From: Vibrio algivorus
Lineage (GTDB): Bacteria > Pseudomonadota > Gammaproteobacteria > Enterobacterales > Vibrionaceae
DNA: 64,000 bases
Direction: 5' to 3'
NCBI RefSeq assembly: GCF_002218005.2
Contig: NZ_AP018678.1
Span: 2,294,001 to 2,358,000, forward strand
The position numbers were made by a program, and so were the translations under genes. Positions 25,899 through 34,501 of this stretch are shown in pieces. Below the pieces are notes generated by a model. The model searched no databases. It was not told the DNA's origin and saw only the letters and a list, made by a program, of their open reading frames with translations. Each line of letters opens with the position of its first letter. Positions within the stretch are counted from its first letter, which is position 1.

Positions 25899-25988
25899 CA
25901 TTCCTGCCGAGCCTTAGCGAGAGCCGGAATCTACTTACCGCGCGTTGTATATAGATCCTCGATGTCGCTTAGTCTCTTAAAGGATGAC
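25899..25988. repeat. Third-family repeat (CATTCCTGCCGAGC ... GGATGACA)
   Basis: About 90 bp starting CATTCCTGCCGAGCCTTAGC and ending AAAGGATGACA. A clearly related copy lies at 32249-32343 and shorter or variant copies at 35083, 36903, 49918 and 59286. These have TCATCC/GGATGA ends. No coding potential. Confidence 0.75.
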
Positions 25989-26086
25989 AACTTTAATGTC
26001 GTGGTACAAAAAATACTCAGCCATCTTTTCTCAATACAGCAACTAACAAAATTATTTTTCTTACTACAATTTTTCAGCGTCCACCT

Positions 26087-26108
26087 CTAGGGACCAGGGA
26101 CCAGGGAC
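26087..26108. repeat. Inverted heptamer arm downstream of rpmG
   Basis: CTAGGGACCAGGGACCAGGGAC shortened: on the minus strand GTCCCTG GTCCCTG GTCCCTA. It is in the opposite orientation to the runs at 25717 and 25807, closing the composite just before the rpmG terminator. Confidence 0.8.
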
Positions 26109-26125
26109 TTTCTTTTGAAATAAAA

Positions 26126-26157
26126 AAAACCCAGCCTACCGAAGTAGTCTGGGTTTT
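26126..26157 (-). terminator. Intrinsic terminator of rpmB-rpmG
   Basis: AAAACCCAG and CTGGGTTTT form a 9-bp stem with a 14-base loop, followed on the minus strand by TTTTATTTC. It lies 23 bp after the rpmG stop codon. Confidence 0.88.
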
Positions 26158-26180
26158 CAATTTCTAAAGAGGAAAACCAA

Positions 26181-26348
26181 TTACTTGATTTTAGCTTCTT
26201 TGTATATAACGTGCTGGCGAACTACTGGATCAAATTTCTTGATCTCAAATTTACCTGGCATGTTACGTTTGTTTTTGTCAGTTGTGTAGAAGTGACCTGT
26301 TCCAGCAGATGATACTAGACGGATTTTCTCACGAATGCCTTTAGCCAT
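26181..26348 (-). CDS. rpmG: 50S ribosomal protein L33
   Basis: A 55-codon gene reading MAKGIREKIRLVSSAGTGHF at the start and VVRQHVIYKEAKIK at the end, almost identical to E. coli L33 and of the same length. It is 13 bp downstream of rpmB in the usual rpmBG order. Confidence 0.97.
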   Translation of the reverse strand: MAKGIREKIRLVSSAGTGHFYTTDKNKRNMPGKFEIKKFDPVVRQHVIYKEAKIK

Positions 26349-26361
26349 TGTTCAATTCCTC

Positions 26362-26598
26362 TTATACGTTCTCGCCACGAGCACGGATATCAACAAGAAC
26401 AGCATCGATGCCTTTCTTATCAATAATACGCATACCCTTAGCAGTTAGACGTAGTTTAACAAAGCGTTTTTCGCTTTCGACCCAAAAACGGTGAGTTTGT
26501 AGGTTCGGCAGAAAACGACGCTTGGTAGCATTTCGTGCGTGTGAACGGTTGTTACCCGTTACAGGACGCTTACCAGTTACTTGGCATACTCGGGACAT
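26362..26598 (-). CDS. rpmB: 50S ribosomal protein L28
   Basis: 78-aa ribosomal protein starting MSRVCQVTGKRPVTGNNRSH and ending DIRARGENV, the usual length. The start is ATG 26598, not the upstream TTG/ATG at 26613; a GGAG sequence precedes it. First gene of rpmB-rpmG, with a good promoter at 26689-26717. Confidence 0.97.
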   Translation of the reverse strand: MSRVCQVTGKRPVTGNNRSHARNATKRRFLPNLQTHRFWVESEKRFVKLRLTAKGMRIIDKKGIDAVLVDIRARGENV

Positions 26599-26688
26599 GA
26601 ATGTCTTCTCCAAATCGTTTCAGCTCGATATCACCTTGGGGCAAAAACCGCTATGGAAAAACCATACCAAGGCTATCAAAGGTCGCGC

Positions 26689-26717
26689 ATTATACTAACT
26701 TGACATGCATTGCTCAA
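26689..26717 (-). promoter_or_regulatory. sigma-70 promoter of rpmB-rpmG
   Basis: On the minus strand TTGAGC (26717-26712), a 17-bp spacer and a perfect TATAAT (26694-26689), followed by the GC-rich discriminator GCGCGACC. Such a discriminator is typical of ribosomal promoters under stringent control. It lies about 90 bp upstream of rpmB. Confidence 0.75.
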
Positions 26718-26909
26718 GACCTGTGCAGATCCTTTTTAGGAAAAACACGATCTTTTTTGAACAGAGCAGTTTTTAAACGCTTTTTTTTGCACAAGAACAC
26801 AGAGCTGAATAAGGTTCTATAAAATTAGTGCGCGGATTGTAGCAGATTTTGACCGACTAACAAGAAAAAAGGAAGTCTAATTTTGATTCAACAGTCAATT
26901 TAGAAATAA

Positions 26910-26945
26910 GTTCCTAGTTCCTAGTTCCTGGTCCCCAGAAAAAGC
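26910..26945. repeat. Left heptamer arm of the second S23 element
   Basis: GTTCCTA GTTCCTA GTTCCTG GTCCCCA followed by GAAAAAGC. It faces the inverted arm at 27424-27447; the two enclose the interrupted S23 gene. Confidence 0.85.
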
Positions 26946-26986
26946 AACAGCAACACTTTGTTTGTATTAGATATCTCCCTTAACCT

Positions 26987-27337
26987 CTACTTAACTGAAT
27001 AGACTCTTGATTTTATTAACCCAGCCAACATTCGACTAACCTGCAAGATATCTTGTTGCAATAACTTATATTACTTCTCTTCAAGATAGCCAAACTCTTT
27101 TGCTAATAATATTTGGGTATATAATTCTCCAGTCGATCCTTTTGCTATATATAAAAACCGCACTGATTCCTTCACAGTTTCACGCTCTTCACCTTCCGCA
27201 ATATTTGATGGAATCGAAACGGCAGACCGTGTGATCTGATCTTTAAATCCGTAATCTTTACAATACTTAAAGCTTGTATGAATCAGAAGCGCAACACTCA
27301 TACTTTTTCGCCACACTTCTAATTTTTCATAATTCAT
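26987..27337 (-). pseudogene. Second S23-family four-helix-bundle gene, interrupted by an in-frame TAA
   Basis: The first 88 codons read MNYEKLEVWRKSMSVALLIH ... GFKDQITRSAVSIPSNIAEG ... FLYIAKGSTGELYTQILLA, close to the S23 protein at 5848. A TAA at 27071-27073 ends this frame, but the same frame stays open for 27 more codons and encodes a family-type C-terminal helix (QVSRMLAGLIKSR), ending at TAG 26987-26989. Together the length is 116 aa, matching the 119-aa intact copy. So this is a full-length gene with one nonsense codon after residue 88, not a naturally short protein. The truncated product lacks the fourth helix. It is enclosed by inverted heptamer arms of the GTTCCTA flavour. Confidence 0.85.
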
Positions 27338-27423
27338 CTTCCATCCTTCTTTATTAACTCGAATCCTTACAACACGCTCAGATCTCTAATTTCAAACTGG
27401 AATATCAGAAACGTTTTTCTTTT

Positions 27424-27447
27424 CCTAAAAACTAGGAACTAGAAACC
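27424..27447. repeat. Right (inverted) heptamer arm of the second S23 element
   Basis: On the minus strand GGTTTCTA GTTCCTA GTTTTTA GG, then AAAAG. Same flavour as the left arm at 26910-26945, opposite orientation. Confidence 0.8.
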
Positions 27448-27471
27448 TTCTTTTTCCGCGCGAAGCGCTAT

Positions 27472-28146
27472 TCACATCCACCCCCTCTCTGCAAACGACA
27501 CGACTTCACCATCACCAATGACAAAGTGATCGAGTATTCGTATATCCACTAACCCCATCGCCTCAACTAAGCGGCGTGTTATTCTTCGATCGGCATCGCT
27601 CGGTTCGGCAATACCAGATGGATGATTATGGGCGAGAATTAATGCAGCAGCGTTGTGGTGCATGGCTCGCTTAACCACTTCTCTTGGATACACAGACGCT
27701 GCATCAATCGTGCCTTCAAACATCACTTCATCACTGATCACGCGGTTCTGGTTGTCTAGAAACAATACATAAAAGGCTTCTCGGTGACGGTCTCGTAACA
27801 CGCTACTGAGGTAATGTTTGGTATGTTCCGGGCTAGTTAAAGCATCACCACGTTTAATCGTTTCAGCTAAATAACGCTTAGTCATCTCAACGACCGCTTG
27901 CAGCTGAGCGAACTTGGCACTACCTAACCCTTTATGGGAGCAGAATTGTTGTTGCGAGGAAGAAAGCAGAGCACGTAGTGAACCAAATTCTTTTAATAAA
28001 TGGTCAGCAAGTTCTATTGCGTTCATACCTTGTAAGCCAGTACGCAGAAAAATCGCTAATAATTCTGCATCCGATAATGATTGGGGGCCTCGTGCAAGTA
28101 ACTTTTCACGAGGACGAGATTCTTCAGGCAATAGTTTTAAAGACAT
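27472..28146 (-). CDS. radC: RadC-family JAB/MPN protein
   Basis: 224-aa protein with an N-terminal helix-hairpin-helix region (LSDAELLAIFLRTG, GLGSAKFAQLQA) and a C-terminal JAMM metal site, LAHNHPSGIAEPSDADRRIT (HxH...D, about residue 170). RadC is a DNA-associated putative metalloprotease or nuclease of uncertain function despite its name. It is divergent from coaBC, the conserved gammaproteobacterial arrangement. Confidence 0.95.
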   Translation of the reverse strand: MSLKLLPEESRPREKLLARGPQSLSDAELLAIFLRTGLQGMNAIELADHLLKEFGSLRALLSSSQQQFCSHKGLGSAKFAQLQAVVEMTKRYLAETIKRGDALTSPEHTKHYLSSVLRDRHREAFYVLFLDNQNRVISDEVMFEGTIDAASVYPREVVKRAMHHNAAALILAHNHPSGIAEPSDADRRITRRLVEAMGLVDIRILDHFVIGDGEVVSFAERGWM

Positions 28147-28470
28147 GATAAAGGCTTATATTGAGCAAAACTCGATAACATCAACCTTTCTCTCATCATT
28201 CAAATAGATAAAACGAAAAAACCGATAAGATCTTAACAATGGATGAACTAAAAGCAGGTTACAATCAAAATGTTAATTGGCTCGAAGTTACCTAAAGCAA
28301 GTTTATCGACACTGAATTATTCTCAATTTATAAACTTATGGTAACTTATAGCCATCGACTTCATGGTGGCACTCCCTTTTATGGCTTTTTATTTAACAAA
28401 TTGTAGAAAGGCAAAAGACGTAAATCGTGTCAATTGAAGCCTAATCTCTTTTAAATCAGGTACGGTTATT
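28147..28470. other. Divergent promoter region radC/coaBC
   Basis: About 320 bp with no gene and, unusually for this window, no heptamer repeats. It must hold the promoters for radC (leftward) and coaBC (rightward); no motif stands out enough to name. Confidence 0.5.
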
Positions 28471-29682
28471 GTGATTGAACAAAGCTTAGCAGGAAAAAAA
28501 ATCCTATTAGGAATCAGTGGTGGTATTGCGGCTTACAAGTGTGCTGATCTCACCCGTCGTCTAATTGAACGCGGCGCACAGGTTCAAGTTGTAATGACGC
28601 CGGCGGCCAAAGAATTTATTACACCACTGACCATGCAAGCCGTTTCAGGTCGCCCAGTATCTGATAGTTTGTTAGATCCGGCTGCGGAAGCTTCAATGGG
28701 CCATATTGAATTAGCCAAATGGGCCGATTTGATTTTACTCGCCCCTGCCACTGCCGATTTAATTGCCCGAATGCGCTCGGGAATGGGTAATGATTTACTC
28801 ACCACCTTGATTCTAGCCTCTAACGCTCCGATAGCAGTTGCTCCTGCGATGAACCAACAAATGTATGCCAATGTTGCTACCCAAGAGAATCTGTCGGTTT
28901 TAACTCAGCGTGGCATGATGATTTGGGGCCCGGCTGCAGGACAACAGGCTTGTGGTGATATTGGCTACGGCCGAATGCTCGAGCCAATGGAACTCGTTGC
29001 CCATTGTGAAGCCTTCTTTGGCCCTAAGGCGCTGCAGAATATTAAGATTGCCGTTACCGCAGGCCCGACTCGTGAAGCCATCGATCCAGTGCGTTATATC
29101 TCCAACCACAGCTCAGGAAAAATGGGCTTTGCGATTGCAGAGGCCGCTGCCAATATGGGAGCTGACGTCACATTAATTAGTGGCCCAGTTGCATTAGCAA
29201 CGCCAGCCAACGTCACCCGTATTGATGTTGAAAGCGCCGAACAAATGCATAAAGTTGCGATGGAACATGCAATCACTAATCACATTTTTATCGGCTGTGC
29301 GGCGGTTGCCGATTATCGCCCAAGTAACGTCGCGTCGCAGAAAATCAAAAAAACGTCCGATAACGATCATATGCAGATTAATATGCTGAAAAACCCCGAT
29401 ATTGTTGCCTCGGTTGCCGCGCTAACAAAACAACGCCCCTTTACCGTAGGCTTTGCCGCTGAAACTCAAGATGTTGAACAATATGCTCGCGGTAAGCTGA
29501 AAAAGAAAAATTTAGATCTCATCTGCGCCAATGATGTTTCCGTCGCAGGGTTAGGCTTTAACAGTAATGACAACGCCTTACATTTATATTGGAATGGTGG
29601 CGAGCAAGCCTTAGCAACCGCAAGCAAAACGCAATTAGCCAAGCAACTACTTAACATTATTGCCGAACAATTTAATCAGTAA
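28471..29682 (+). CDS. coaBC: Bifunctional phosphopantothenoylcysteine decarboxylase / phosphopantothenate-cysteine ligase
   Basis: 403-aa flavoenzyme for steps two and three of CoA synthesis. The CoaC domain has GKKILLGISGGIAAYKCADL at the N-terminus, the GHIELAKWADLILLAPATAD segment with the catalytic His (about 75), and PAMNQQMY (about 125). The CoaB domain starts near residue 190 with ITVTAGPTREAIDPVRYISN-type sequence and NHSSGKMGFAIAEAA. Start is GTG 28471. It is followed by dut at 15 bp, as in E. coli. Confidence 0.96.
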   Translation: MIEQSLAGKKILLGISGGIAAYKCADLTRRLIERGAQVQVVMTPAAKEFITPLTMQAVSGRPVSDSLLDPAAEASMGHIELAKWADLILLAPATADLIARMRSGMGNDLLTTLILASNAPIAVAPAMNQQMYANVATQENLSVLTQRGMMIWGPAAGQQACGDIGYGRMLEPMELVAHCEAFFGPKALQNIKIAVTAGPTREAIDPVRYISNHSSGKMGFAIAEAAANMGADVTLISGPVALATPANVTRIDVESAEQMHKVAMEHAITNHIFIGCAAVADYRPSNVASQKIKKTSDNDHMQINMLKNPDIVASVAALTKQRPFTVGFAAETQDVEQYARGKLKKKNLDLICANDVSVAGLGFNSNDNALHLYWNGGEQALATASKTQLAKQLLNIIAEQFNQ

Positions 29683-29697
29683 CAGAAGACATTAAAC

Positions 29698-30156
29698 ATG
29701 ACTAAGAAGATTGATTTAAAAGTATTAGATAGCCGTATCGGCAAGCAATTTCCACTACCGGCCTACGCAACTGAAGGCTCTGCTGGCTTAGATTTACGCG
29801 CTTGTTTAGATGAAGCGCTGATCGTCGAACCAGGACAAACTCACCTCATTCCAACCGGCCTTGCAATTCATATTAATGATTCTAGTCTAGCCGCGACTAT
29901 CCTTCCTCGTTCTGGTTTAGGCCATAAACATGGTATTGTCCTTGGCAATTTAGTTGGCTTAATCGATTCTGACTACCAAGGTCAATTAATGGTTTCAGTC
30001 TGGAATCGCGGCCAAGATACTTTTACTATTGAACCTGGCGACCGCATTGCGCAATTGGTTTTTGTGCCAGTCGTGCAAGCTGAATTTAATATCGTCGAAG
30101 ATTTTGATGCCACCGAACGCGGTGAAGGCGGATTTGGGCATTCGGGGAAGAAATAA
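29698..30156 (+). CDS. dut: Deoxyuridine 5'-triphosphate nucleotidohydrolase
   Basis: 152-aa dUTPase that makes dUMP and keeps uracil out of DNA. All five trimeric-dUTPase motifs are visible: SAGLDLRACLD, PRSGLGHKHGIVLGN, GLIDSDYQGQLMVS, GDRIAQLVFVPV and the C-terminal RGEGGFGHSGKK. It is 15 bp after coaBC and probably cotranscribed. Confidence 0.97.
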   Translation: MTKKIDLKVLDSRIGKQFPLPAYATEGSAGLDLRACLDEALIVEPGQTHLIPTGLAIHINDSSLAATILPRSGLGHKHGIVLGNLVGLIDSDYQGQLMVSVWNRGQDTFTIEPGDRIAQLVFVPVVQAEFNIVEDFDATERGEGGFGHSGKK

Positions 30157-30161
30157 AGAAA

Positions 30162-30290
30162 GTTACGAGTAGCGAGTACGCTTCGCTTCGTGTTGCGAGG
30201 AAGAGCTTTTCTACGCTTCTCGTATCACGCAACTCGAACCAATTGTTTTCGCTTTTCGGCTCTCAAGCGTAGAGTCCCGGAACTAGGAAC
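30162..30290. repeat. Heptamer element between dut and slmA
   Basis: GTTACGA GTAGCGA GTACGCTTCGCTTC, the junction GTGTTGCGAGGAAGAGC, then CTTTTCTACGC and inverted TCTCGTATCACGCAACTCG. It is followed by the CGCTTTTCGGCTC module and an arm GGAACTAGGAAC. The left arm directly follows the dut stop codon. Confidence 0.8.
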
Positions 30291-30369
30291 TAAATTTACA
30301 TCAAGACTGAAAAAAATAATCACCATAAAATAAACCAATTATTAATAACGCTTCAAACAAGGAAAAACC

Positions 30370-30960
30370 ATGGCAGGGCCAAAAAAACATAATCGTCGTG
30401 AAGAGATCCTTCAGGCACTGGCGCAAATGTTAGAGTCAACAGATGGTGCCTCACGTATTACGACTGCGAAATTGGCGAAACAAGTTGGAGTTTCAGAAGC
30501 GGCGCTTTATCGTCACTTTCCAAGTAAAGCTCGTATGTTTGAAGGCTTAATTGAATTTATTGAAGATGCGTTATTATCCCGTATCAACCGAATTCTAGCT
30601 GAAGAAAAAGACACCTTGAAGCGTATTCGTTTGGTTCTACAATTATTATTAGCCTTTGCTGAACGCAACCCAGGCTTATCTCGTATCATGTCTGGTCACG
30701 CATTAATGTTTGAAAATGAGCGTCTACGTAGCCGTATTAATCAATTGTTTGATCGGATTGAAACTCAACTGCGCCAAATTCTGCGTGAACGCCAAATTCG
30801 TGAAGGCAAAAGCTTTCCTGTTGATGAATCAATTTTAGCGGCTCAATTGTTAGGTCAAGTTGAAGGGAGTTTAAATCGCTTCGTTCGTTCTGATTTTAAA
30901 TACCAACCAACAGAAAACTTTGAGCAATATTGGGCGCTGCTAAAAGCGCAGATGGAATAA
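30370..30960 (+). CDS. slmA: Nucleoid occlusion factor SlmA
   Basis: 196-aa TetR-like DNA-binding protein that stops FtsZ assembly over the nucleoid. The N-terminal HTH has RITTAKLAKQVGVSEAALYRHFPSKARMF (split at 20; about residues 28-56), and the length and C-terminal ENFEQYWALLKAQME match SlmA. Its position after coaBC-dut is conserved, here separated from dut by a repeat element. Confidence 0.96.
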   Translation: MAGPKKHNRREEILQALAQMLESTDGASRITTAKLAKQVGVSEAALYRHFPSKARMFEGLIEFIEDALLSRINRILAEEKDTLKRIRLVLQLLLAFAERNPGLSRIMSGHALMFENERLRSRINQLFDRIETQLRQILRERQIREGKSFPVDESILAAQLLGQVEGSLNRFVRSDFKYQPTENFEQYWALLKAQME

Positions 30961-30969
30961 AAGAGCGAG

Positions 30970-31070
30970 ACTCGTTACTCGGCCGCTGCGCTGCTTGTTT
31001 CTCGAAAAAGAAACAATTGCGAAAGCCGAAATCATTTCGAGTCACGAGAAACGAAGTGCCCGAGATTCGT
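30970..31070. repeat. Heptamer element between slmA and lpxL
   Basis: ACTCGTTACTCGGCCGCTGC, TTTCTCGAAAAAGAAAC, and inverted CGAGTCACGAGAAACGAAGTGCCCGAG (split). The arms hold degenerate heptamers plus the GCGCTGC-type clover motif; small AT core. No gene. Confidence 0.7.
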
Positions 31071-31113
31071 AAATCTTTTAACCATCAATACGCATAATTT
31101 TAGAGAGAAATAA

Positions 31114-32088
31114 ATGACCAATAAAAATACATCCCAAAAAGAGGAATCTCTGGTCAATTTTGTACCACCAAAGTTTTCACTTAGTTTGTTGCACCCTAAA
31201 TATTGGGGGGTTTGGTTTGGCTTTGGCTTTATCGCTTTGATCGTCAATGTTTTACCGTATCGTGTTCTGTATTGTATTGGCCGTTCACTAGGCTACTTGT
31301 CGATGTTTATCGTTAAGAAACGTGTAAAAGTTGCCCAGCGTAACCTTGAGTTATGCTTTCCAGAAATTAGTGAAACGCGCCGAGATCATGTCGTTAAAGA
31401 AAATTTTAAAAATACTGGCTTTGCGATCTTTGAAAGTGCCATTGCTTGGTTCTGGCCAGATTGGCGTTTAAAGAAACGTGTAGGCTACTATCACGTTGAT
31501 CGTTTAACTAAGTTTGAGAAAGAAGGTCGTGGGACACTCATTTGTGGTGTGCATGCCTTAAATGTGGAATTAACCGCTCGTTGCTGTGCTTTATTTTCAC
31601 CGGGTTATGGGGTTTATCGCCCACATAACAACCCTGCTTATAACTTTATCCAGCATTGGGGCCGTACCCGTAGCGGCAATATCATGGTCGACCGAAAAGA
31701 TGTAAAAGGCATGCTGAAAGTGCTGCGTAAAGGCAAAAAATTATTCTACTTACCAGATCATGACTATGGCTCTAGAAAAGCCGTATTTGTACCATTCTTT
31801 GCCGTGCCGGATGCCTGTACAACAACTGGCACAAGCATTTTAGTCGATGCCAGCAAATGTGCGGTATTGCCTGTTTCTTGTTTCCGTGTCGGTTTCCGTT
31901 ATGACTTCCGAATTGAGCAAGATATTAGTGAAGACTTCCCACACCGAGATCCAGAAGGTGCGGCCATTCTAATGAACAAAACCATAGAAAAACTCATCTT
32001 ACGTGGTGGTGATCAATGGATGTGGCTACATAAGCGTTTTAAAACCATGCCCGATGGACAGAATAAAGGGATTAGGTATAAGGACTAG
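31114..32088 (+). CDS. lpxL: Lipid A biosynthesis lauroyltransferase
   Basis: 324-aa inner-membrane acyltransferase of the HtrB/LpxL family. It has the N-terminal LHPKYWGVWFGFGFIALIVN anchor, AQRNLELCFPEIS (about 76), and the HX4E catalytic motif GVHALNVEL (about 149), which is the LpxL form rather than LpxM. LPDHDYGSRKAVFVPFF and MWLHKRFKTMPDG near the C-terminus match. In V. cholerae lpxL lies next to slmA, as here. It acts before the enzyme at 9924. Confidence 0.92.
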   Translation: MTNKNTSQKEESLVNFVPPKFSLSLLHPKYWGVWFGFGFIALIVNVLPYRVLYCIGRSLGYLSMFIVKKRVKVAQRNLELCFPEISETRRDHVVKENFKNTGFAIFESAIAWFWPDWRLKKRVGYYHVDRLTKFEKEGRGTLICGVHALNVELTARCCALFSPGYGVYRPHNNPAYNFIQHWGRTRSGNIMVDRKDVKGMLKVLRKGKKLFYLPDHDYGSRKAVFVPFFAVPDACTTTGTSILVDASKCAVLPVSCFRVGFRYDFRIEQDISEDFPHRDPEGAAILMNKTIEKLILRGGDQWMWLHKRFKTMPDGQNKGIRYKD

Positions 32089-32101
32089 AAGCGAAAGTAT
32101 T

Positions 32102-32234
32102 GTTGCGTGATGCGTGAACGCTTCGCTCCGTGTTGCGAGAAAAGCAAGAGCGTATATCGTATTTCGAGCGCTACGCTGCTCGCATCACGCAACTCGAAAC
32201 GGCTCTTTCGCTTTTTGGCTCCCGAGCGTAGCGT
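32102..32234. repeat. Heptamer element downstream of lpxL
   Basis: GTTGCGTGATGCGTGAACGC, CTTCGCTCC, GTGTTGCGAGAAAAGC, then inverted CTCGCATCACGCAACTCG and the CTCTTTCGCTTTTTGGCTC module. The left arm matches the element in the gene at 4599 over nearly 40 bp. Confidence 0.85.
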
Positions 32235-32248
32235 CCTCGCTAATAAGC

Positions 32249-32343
32249 GTCATTCCAGCCGAGCCTAAGCGAGAGCAGGAATCTACTAACAACCGCGCTG
32301 GACATAGATCCCTGATAGCTCCTCCGTCGCTTCAGGGATGACG
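32249..32343. repeat. Third-family repeat upstream of recG
   Basis: GTCATTCCAGCCGAGCCTAA at the left and CTTCAGGGATGACGG at the right, with GATCCCTGATAGCTCC inside. Related to the copy at 25899-25988; both ends can pair. Confidence 0.75.
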
Positions 32344-32401
32344 GACATTTAGGTTAAGGTATCGATTTTCTAGTCTCCATAAACTAACAACGAGAAACGA
32401 C

Positions 32402-34483
32402 ATGCAGCCAAAAATCCTTTCATCTATCCCTTTAACTTCGCTTTCTGGTGTTGGGGCTAAGGTGGCTGAAAAATTAGCTAAGATAGGTTTGCATTCGATC
32501 CAAGATTTGTTGTTTCATTTGCCTCTGCGATACGAAGACCGTACTCGCATCTATCCTATTGCCAAATTACATGCTGGATTATTTGTCGCAATTCAAGGCC
32601 ACGTAATGAGTTGCGATACTCACTTTGGTCGCAAAAAAATGCTGACCGTCAAAGTGAGCGATGGCAATGGTACTCTGACTTTACGCTTTTTCAATTTCAA
32701 TGCTGGGATGAAAAACAGCTTTGCTGAAGGTCGCCCTCTCTACGCTTATGGTGAAATCAAACGCGGCAATATGGGGCTTGAAATCATGCACCCTGATTAC
32801 CATTTTTTAAATAGTAGCGATGCACCTGCGTTAGAACAAAGCTTAACCCCGATTTATCCAACCACCGATGGCTTACGTCAAAACACACTCAAGAATTTAA
32901 CCGACCAAGCACTCGACTTATTAGATAGTTCTGCGGTGACTGAATTACTACCAAATGGCTTGTACGATCATCAACTTACCTTAAGCCAAGCATTGCATAT
33001 TATTCATCGCCCTTCGCCTGAAATTGATATGCAACAATTTGAATTAGGTAAACACCCGGCTCAACGACGCTTAATTATTGAAGAGTTGCTCGCACAAAAC
33101 CTTTCCATGTTGGATGTGCGTAGTAAAGGACAACAAGATCAAGCTTTACCACTCAGTTGTACTGGCCACCTTAAACAGCAGCTACTCGCCACTCTGCCTT
33201 TTACACCAACCAATGCTCAAGCTCGTGTAGTAGGTGAAATTGAAAAAGACATACAACAATCACATCCAATGATGAGATTAGTGCAAGGTGATGTGGGTTC
33301 AGGTAAAACACTAGTTGCAGTGTTAGCAGCTACTCACGCTTTAGAGCAAGGTTATCAAGTAGCATTAATGGCACCGACCGAGTTACTAGCTGAACAACAC
33401 GCAATTAATTTTGCCCAATGGCTAGAACCACTGGGTATTTCTGTCGGATGGTTAGCAGGAAAACTCACTGGAAAAGCTAAACAAACTCAGTTAGAACGTA
33501 TAGCGTCTGGTAAAGCTAAAATGATAGTAGGTACTCACGCACTTTTTCAACAACACGTTGAGTTTTCGCACCTCGCATTAGTTATCATCGATGAACAACA
33601 TCGCTTTGGTGTTCACCAACGTTTAGAGTTACGTGAAAAAGGAAAAAGGCAAGGTAGTTACCCTCATCAGCTGATCATGACAGCCACACCGATTCCACGC
33701 ACCCTCGCCATGACCGCTTATGCCGATTTAGAAACTTCGATTATTGATGAGCTGCCTCCCGGCCGAACACCGATTCAAACCGTCGCGATTGCTGATACTC
33801 GCCGAAACGATATTATCGAACGCGTTAGAATTGCTTGTGCCCAAGAAGGCAAGCAAGCTTATTGGGTATGCACCTTAATTGATGAATCAGAAGTATTAGA
33901 AGCTCAAGCGGCAGCCGATACCGCGGAAGAATTGCAACGCCAACTACCGGAACTCAAAATTGGTTTGGTACATGGACGCATGAAACCCTCGGAAAAACAA
34001 CAAGTCATGCAGCAATTTAAATCCGGTGAATTACACTTGTTAGTCGCCACTACCGTGATTGAAGTTGGAGTCGATGTACCTAATGCCAGTTTGATGATCA
34101 TCGAAAACCCTGAACGTTTAGGGTTGGCCCAACTTCATCAGCTACGTGGACGGGTTGGACGAGGGTCAGTAGCCAGCTCTTGTGTACTGTTGTATCACGC
34201 GCCGCTTTCAAAGACCGCACAAAAACGTCTCGGTGTGTTACGTGAAAGTAACGATGGCTTTGTCATTGCTCAAAAAGATCTCGAAATCCGCGGCCCCGGT
34301 GAAGTCCTTGGCACCAAACAAACAGGCTTAGCGGATTTTAAAATAGCGGACTTACTGCGTGACCAATATTTAATTCCTGAAGTACAACGCATCGCGCGCC
34401 ACATTCATCAGCAATATCCAAGCAATGCCAAAGCGATTATTGAGCGTTGGTTAAAACAAAAAAAACAATACCTTAAAGCCTAA
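32402..34483 (+). CDS. recG: ATP-dependent DNA helicase RecG
   Basis: 693-aa superfamily 2 helicase that remodels stalled forks and Holliday junctions. The N-terminal wedge/OB domain has PLTSLSGVGAKVAEKLAKIG and the FNFNAGMKNSF segment. Motor motifs are QGDVGSGKTLVAVLAA (Walker A, about 298), VIIDEQHRFGVHQR (DEQH, about 397), TATPIPRTLAMTAY (about 427) and QLRGRVGRGSVASSC (motif VI). Full length. Confidence 0.97.
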   Translation: MQPKILSSIPLTSLSGVGAKVAEKLAKIGLHSIQDLLFHLPLRYEDRTRIYPIAKLHAGLFVAIQGHVMSCDTHFGRKKMLTVKVSDGNGTLTLRFFNFNAGMKNSFAEGRPLYAYGEIKRGNMGLEIMHPDYHFLNSSDAPALEQSLTPIYPTTDGLRQNTLKNLTDQALDLLDSSAVTELLPNGLYDHQLTLSQALHIIHRPSPEIDMQQFELGKHPAQRRLIIEELLAQNLSMLDVRSKGQQDQALPLSCTGHLKQQLLATLPFTPTNAQARVVGEIEKDIQQSHPMMRLVQGDVGSGKTLVAVLAATHALEQGYQVALMAPTELLAEQHAINFAQWLEPLGISVGWLAGKLTGKAKQTQLERIASGKAKMIVGTHALFQQHVEFSHLALVIIDEQHRFGVHQRLELREKGKRQGSYPHQLIMTATPIPRTLAMTAYADLETSIIDELPPGRTPIQTVAIADTRRNDIIERVRIACAQEGKQAYWVCTLIDESEVLEAQAAADTAEELQRQLPELKIGLVHGRMKPSEKQQVMQQFKSGELHLLVATTVIEVGVDVPNASLMIIENPERLGLAQLHQLRGRVGRGSVASSCVLLYHAPLSKTAQKRLGVLRESNDGFVIAQKDLEIRGPGEVLGTKQTGLADFKIADLLRDQYLIPEVQRIARHIHQQYPSNAKAIIERWLKQKKQYLKA

Positions 34484-34501
34484 AATTAGAAACAATTCAA
34501 T

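Noticed and set aside
24594..26108. Insertion sequence with transposase hidden in the repeat blocks around mutM
   Set aside because: No frame in these gaps encodes a transposase or integrase motif; the elements would have to be moved in trans.
4672..27073. Reassigned or programmed TAA readthrough, because two genes are each broken by one in-frame TAA
   Set aside because: All other genes use TAA as a normal stop; one TAA lies inside an inserted element and the other is a simple nonsense change. Decay is the simpler reading, although readthrough in the RNase gene was not excluded.
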